A stretch of DNA of 8,884 nucleotides from NCBI GenBank assembly GCA_016177355.1, contig JACOVL010000141.1, forward strand, positions 1-8,884, in the 5' to 3' direction. The stretch's first letter is position 1. Each line of letters starts with the position of its first letter. Below, one piece after another: positions 7,501 to 8,884 of this stretch. The notes under the pieces were generated by a model. That model did not search any database and had not been told where the DNA came from. It saw nothing but the letters and a program-made list of their open reading frames with translations. Position numbers and translations under genes: made by a program. Source of the DNA: Betaproteobacteria bacterium. Its GTDB lineage: Bacteria > Pseudomonadota > Gammaproteobacteria > Burkholderiales > SG8-41.

Positions 7501-8019
7501 GGGAACACCATGTTAAAAGTACTCATCCCGGTCGACGGCTCCCCTAATTGCCAGTTCGCGGTGAAGCATGTCATCAAGCAATTCATGGCCAATACGGCGA
7601 TAGAGACGCATTTACTGAACGTCCAGCCGCCGTTCAGCAGTTATATTGCGCGCTTTGTGAGCAGGAAGACGCTGCATGACCACCACCGCGACGAGGCCGA
7701 AAAGGCGCTGCGCCCGATCAGGCAGATGCTCGACGGCTTCGGCATTCCCTACTCGGCGCACATCGAGGTGGGAGACAGGGCGCAATCCATCATTGCTACG
7801 GCCCGCCGGCTGCGCTGCGACCAGATCGTGATGAGCACGGCGCGCAAGAACTCTCTCACACGGCTGGTCGAGAATTCGGTCACCAACAAGGTGATCGAGC
7901 TGACTTCGGTGCCGGTCGAGGTGATCGCGGGCGATGCCGTATCGCCGTGGGAGCGCTACGGCATCCCGGCCGGGCTCAGTGCCCTGCTGGCCCTGTTGCT
8001 GGCGGCCGCTGCCGACTGA
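4597..8019 (+). CDS. SERCA-like P-type cation (Ca2+/Mn2+) ATPase with C-terminal universal stress protein domain
   Basis: 1140-residue inner-membrane pump that drives cation export by ATP hydrolysis. P-type signatures in order: N-terminal cation-ATPase domain (1-50), TGES actuator loop (169-172), PEGLP in helix 4 (305-309), phosphorylation motif DKTGTLT (348-354, aspartate 348), KGAP nucleotide loop (497-500), MITGD (597-601) and GDGVND (672-677). Ten membrane helices are visible, the last at about 903-925. Residues aligning with the SERCA calcium sites are present: E306, N739, E742, N767, S770 (Thr in SERCA), D771 and E849. This points to Ca2+ or a similar divalent ion rather than Na+/K+. 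Bacterial relatives end near residue 930. Here a polar linker (930-971) leads into a UspA-like domain (972-1122) and a final hydrophobic segment. The start has AGGAGG five bases upstream. The gene is divergent from the LysR regulator. Confidence 0.93.
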   Translation: MQDRESHGKPISDVVAEFQTHPTQGLSQKEAQERLQKFGGNELTEKPRPGFLSLLWDQFNNYLVIILIVAALISLALGEWIDSIAIMIIVALNAVVGVIQESKAEQALAALKKMSAPNAQVIRDGHQITVPGRELVPGDIVLVEAGNYIPADLRLVASVNLKVEEASLTGESVPSEKNAAVVLDKEIPLGDRRNSAFMSTMVTYGRGTGLVTGTGMGTQIGLIAEMIQSFEEEDTPLQQKLEHLGKVLGTIILAICAFVFVYGLIRDTKLTDVFTIGFFNYLQAEQKDIINLFMTAVSLAIAAVPEGLPAIVTICLALGMQQMVKRHALIRKLPAVETLGCATVICSDKTGTLTQNAMTVVQGWAGGKRFRVTGEGYNPVGQFSLDGKPFDTRSDADATVLFHGSVVCNDAKLEERSDEAGKRSWQIIGDPTEGAMAVVAAKGGFQRGGLDKVLPRIQEIPFDSDRKRMTTIHSLDGANGQASAASFRYPQFFAFIKGAPDVILDLCSHIQEAGQSVALTEEKRKEVLEQNLDMARNALRVLGVAYRPLNEIPESCTPENIEKELTFVGLLGMIDPARPEVMEAVKVAKGAGLKSVMITGDHKETAEAIARDIGLLTKGGLVLTGPEIEKLSDEELAAKADKLEVCCRVSPTHKTRIVDAMKARGHVVAMTGDGVNDAPALKRANIGIAMGITGTDVTKQTADMVLTDDNYASIVAAVEQGRIIYSNIRKFVYFLLACNAGEILIIFGSMLFGLPIPLRPVQLLWLNLVSDGAPALALGMEKGDPDIMKHQPRPPKEPVINRDMAIGIGVIAVVDAIAILLAFYFGLQRYPGHLEAAQTIAFVTLCTSELIRAYTARSEYLSVFTIGVFSNKWMNWAVLASFLLVLAVVYAPFLRPFFDTVPLTLDDWLLMLPFFFASPIAMELVKVYFRKRQAEEVDTRQAPLFVTPASSFAQQGAGNASVSHGFTGGNTMLKVLIPVDGSPNCQFAVKHVIKQFMANTAIETHLLNVQPPFSSYIARFVSRKTLHDHHRDEAEKALRPIRQMLDGFGIPYSAHIEVGDRAQSIIATARRLRCDQIVMSTARKNSLTRLVENSVTNKVIELTSVPVEVIAGDAVSPWERYGIPAGLSALLALLLAAAAD
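7510..8019 (+). CDS. Possible internal translation start: free universal stress protein with C-terminal membrane tail
   Basis: In frame within the ATPase gene, an ATG at 7510 is preceded by AGGAGGG (7497-7503), seven bases from GGAGG to ATG, as good as any start in this window. The 169-residue product begins MLKVLIPVDGSPNCQFAVKH, the usual UspA-family opening, and ends its fold at VPVEVIAGDAV. The ATP-binding glycine motif of UspA/MJ0577 proteins (G-2x-G-9x-G-S) reads STARKNSLTRLVENSV here, with its glycines replaced, so nucleotide binding is unlikely. The tail AGLSALLALLLAAAAD looks like a short membrane anchor. It could be made separately as well as in the fusion; the sequence alone cannot decide. 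Confidence 0.45.
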   Translation: MLKVLIPVDGSPNCQFAVKHVIKQFMANTAIETHLLNVQPPFSSYIARFVSRKTLHDHHRDEAEKALRPIRQMLDGFGIPYSAHIEVGDRAQSIIATARRLRCDQIVMSTARKNSLTRLVENSVTNKVIELTSVPVEVIAGDAVSPWERYGIPAGLSALLALLLAAAAD

Positions 8020-8041
8020 CGCGACTGCGGCTGGCTCGGTT

Positions 8042-8084
8042 CCGATCGAATGAGGATCATGTGCGGTCCCTGCTCATTCATCGG
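8042..8084. terminator. Hairpin at the convergent ends of the ATPase and carbonic-anhydrase-like genes
   Basis: CCGAT-C-GAATGAG (8042-8054) pairs with CTCATTC-ATCGG (8073-8084), giving twelve pairs with one bulged base and an 18-base loop. It lies 22 bases after the ATPase stop, and its right arm includes the stop codon of the leftward gene. It may end transcripts from both sides. No T-run follows, so it may instead stabilise 3' ends. Confidence 0.38.
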
Positions 8085-8595
8085 CCCGGAAAGTCTCCCG
8101 GTAGCGCTTGAATTTCCGCACGTAATGGTCGGCGAAGGAGTTGATGTTCCGGATCTCCTCCGCGGAGAGGCTCCGCACCACCTTGCCCGGGGAGCCGATG
8201 ACGAGCGAGCCGTCCGGAATCTCCTTGCCCTCGGCGATCAGGGCATTGGCCCCGATCAGGCAGTTCTTCCCGACCTTCGCGCCGTTGAGTATCACGCTCT
8301 TGATGCCGATCAGGCTGCCGTCGCCGATGGCGCAGCCGTGCAGCATCGCCATGTGGCCGACGCTGACGTTCCTGCCGATCGTGACCGGGAAGCCCGCGTC
8401 CACGTGCGCGACGCAGCCGTCCTGCAGCTGCGAGTTCTCGCCGAGGGTGATCGTGTCGTTGTCGCCGCGCACGATGCAGCCGAACCAGACGCTCGCATTC
8501 GGCTCCAGGATCACCGAGCCGATCACGATCGCGTCCGGCGCGATCCAGTAATCGCCCTTGCACACGACGCGCTGGTTCTCGAAGCGGTACTTCAC
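8074..8595 (-). CDS. Gamma-carbonic anhydrase-like hexapeptide-repeat protein
   Basis: 173-residue left-handed beta-helix protein of the YrdA/PaaY/gamma-carbonic anhydrase group, expected to form a cytoplasmic trimer. Hexapeptide repeats run from about residue 20 to 135 (for example IGSVIL, LGENSQ, IGRNVS, IGDGSL, VGKNCL, IPDGSL). The three metal-binding histidines of the family are present as H64 (CVAHV), H81 (VGHMA) and H86 (MLHGC). R43 and D45 in VRGDND match the conserved Arg/Asp near the active site. Some members hydrate CO2, but many lack the catalytic loop and have other or unknown roles, so activity is uncertain. A C-terminal helix (about 144-170) follows. The start is GTG at 8595, with AGGA overlapping the upstream gene's stop codon. 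The pyrophosphatase stop is only seven bases upstream, so the two genes form an operon with likely translational coupling. Confidence 0.9.
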   Translation of the reverse strand: MKYRFENQRVVCKGDYWIAPDAIVIGSVILEPNASVWFGCIVRGDNDTITLGENSQLQDGCVAHVDAGFPVTIGRNVSVGHMAMLHGCAIGDGSLIGIKSVILNGAKVGKNCLIGANALIAEGKEIPDGSLVIGSPGKVVRSLSAEEIRNINSFADHYVRKFKRYRETFRADE

Positions 8596-8602
8596 GCCGG
8601 TC

Positions 8603-8884
<282 letters not shown>

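Overview
The window is GC-rich and compact, with a typical proteobacterial gene mix: GlpK with a CRP-type operator, a CbbR-like LysR regulator, a membrane pyrophosphatase and a gamma-class carbonic anhydrase homologue. A beta- or gammaproteobacterium, possibly autotrophic, is my best guess. No rRNA, tRNA, transposase or CRISPR array is visible.

Layout, left to right. (1) 1-95, minus: the first 31 codons of a zinc-type alcohol dehydrogenase/quinone reductase. (2) 200-1432, plus: an MFS transporter. (3) 1480-1617, minus: a 45-residue two-helix membrane protein with a clear Shine-Dalgarno site. (4) 1693-1708: a perfect CRP-type operator between that small gene and glpK. (5) 1743-3236, plus: glycerol kinase. 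(6) 3233-4165, minus: a LysR-family regulator of CbbR type, whose stop overlaps the glpK stop tail to tail. (7) 4166-4596: a 431-bp divergent control region. (8) 4597-8019, plus: a SERCA-like P-type cation ATPase fused in frame to a universal-stress-protein (USP) domain. (9) 8074-8595, minus: a hexapeptide-repeat gamma-carbonic-anhydrase-like protein. (10) 8603-8884, minus: the C-terminal end of a membrane pyrophosphatase, upstream of and in one operon with (9).

The most interesting part is the 4166-4596 control region with its two flanking genes. On the minus strand, in the leader of the LysR gene, lies what reads as a yybP-ykoY (manganese) riboswitch. It has the GGGGAGUAGC loop, a multi-helix junction, the conserved UCGUCAAUACG stretch and the closing GAGACCUUUGCC strand. 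These riboswitches usually sit directly in front of metal exporters or P-type ATPases. Here the ATPase is transcribed the other way, and the RNA leads into a transcription regulator. Between the two genes are TNA-N7-TNA sites of the kind CbbR-type regulators bind, placed plausibly for both promoters. I infer a relay: metal, then riboswitch, then LysR regulator, then divergent cation ATPase. The ATPase also carries a C-terminal stress-protein domain whose original ribosome binding site and start codon survive inside the fused gene.

The remaining genes (transporter, glpK, carbonic anhydrase homologue, pyrophosphatase) look like ordinary housekeeping or accessory metabolism with no obvious link to this relay.
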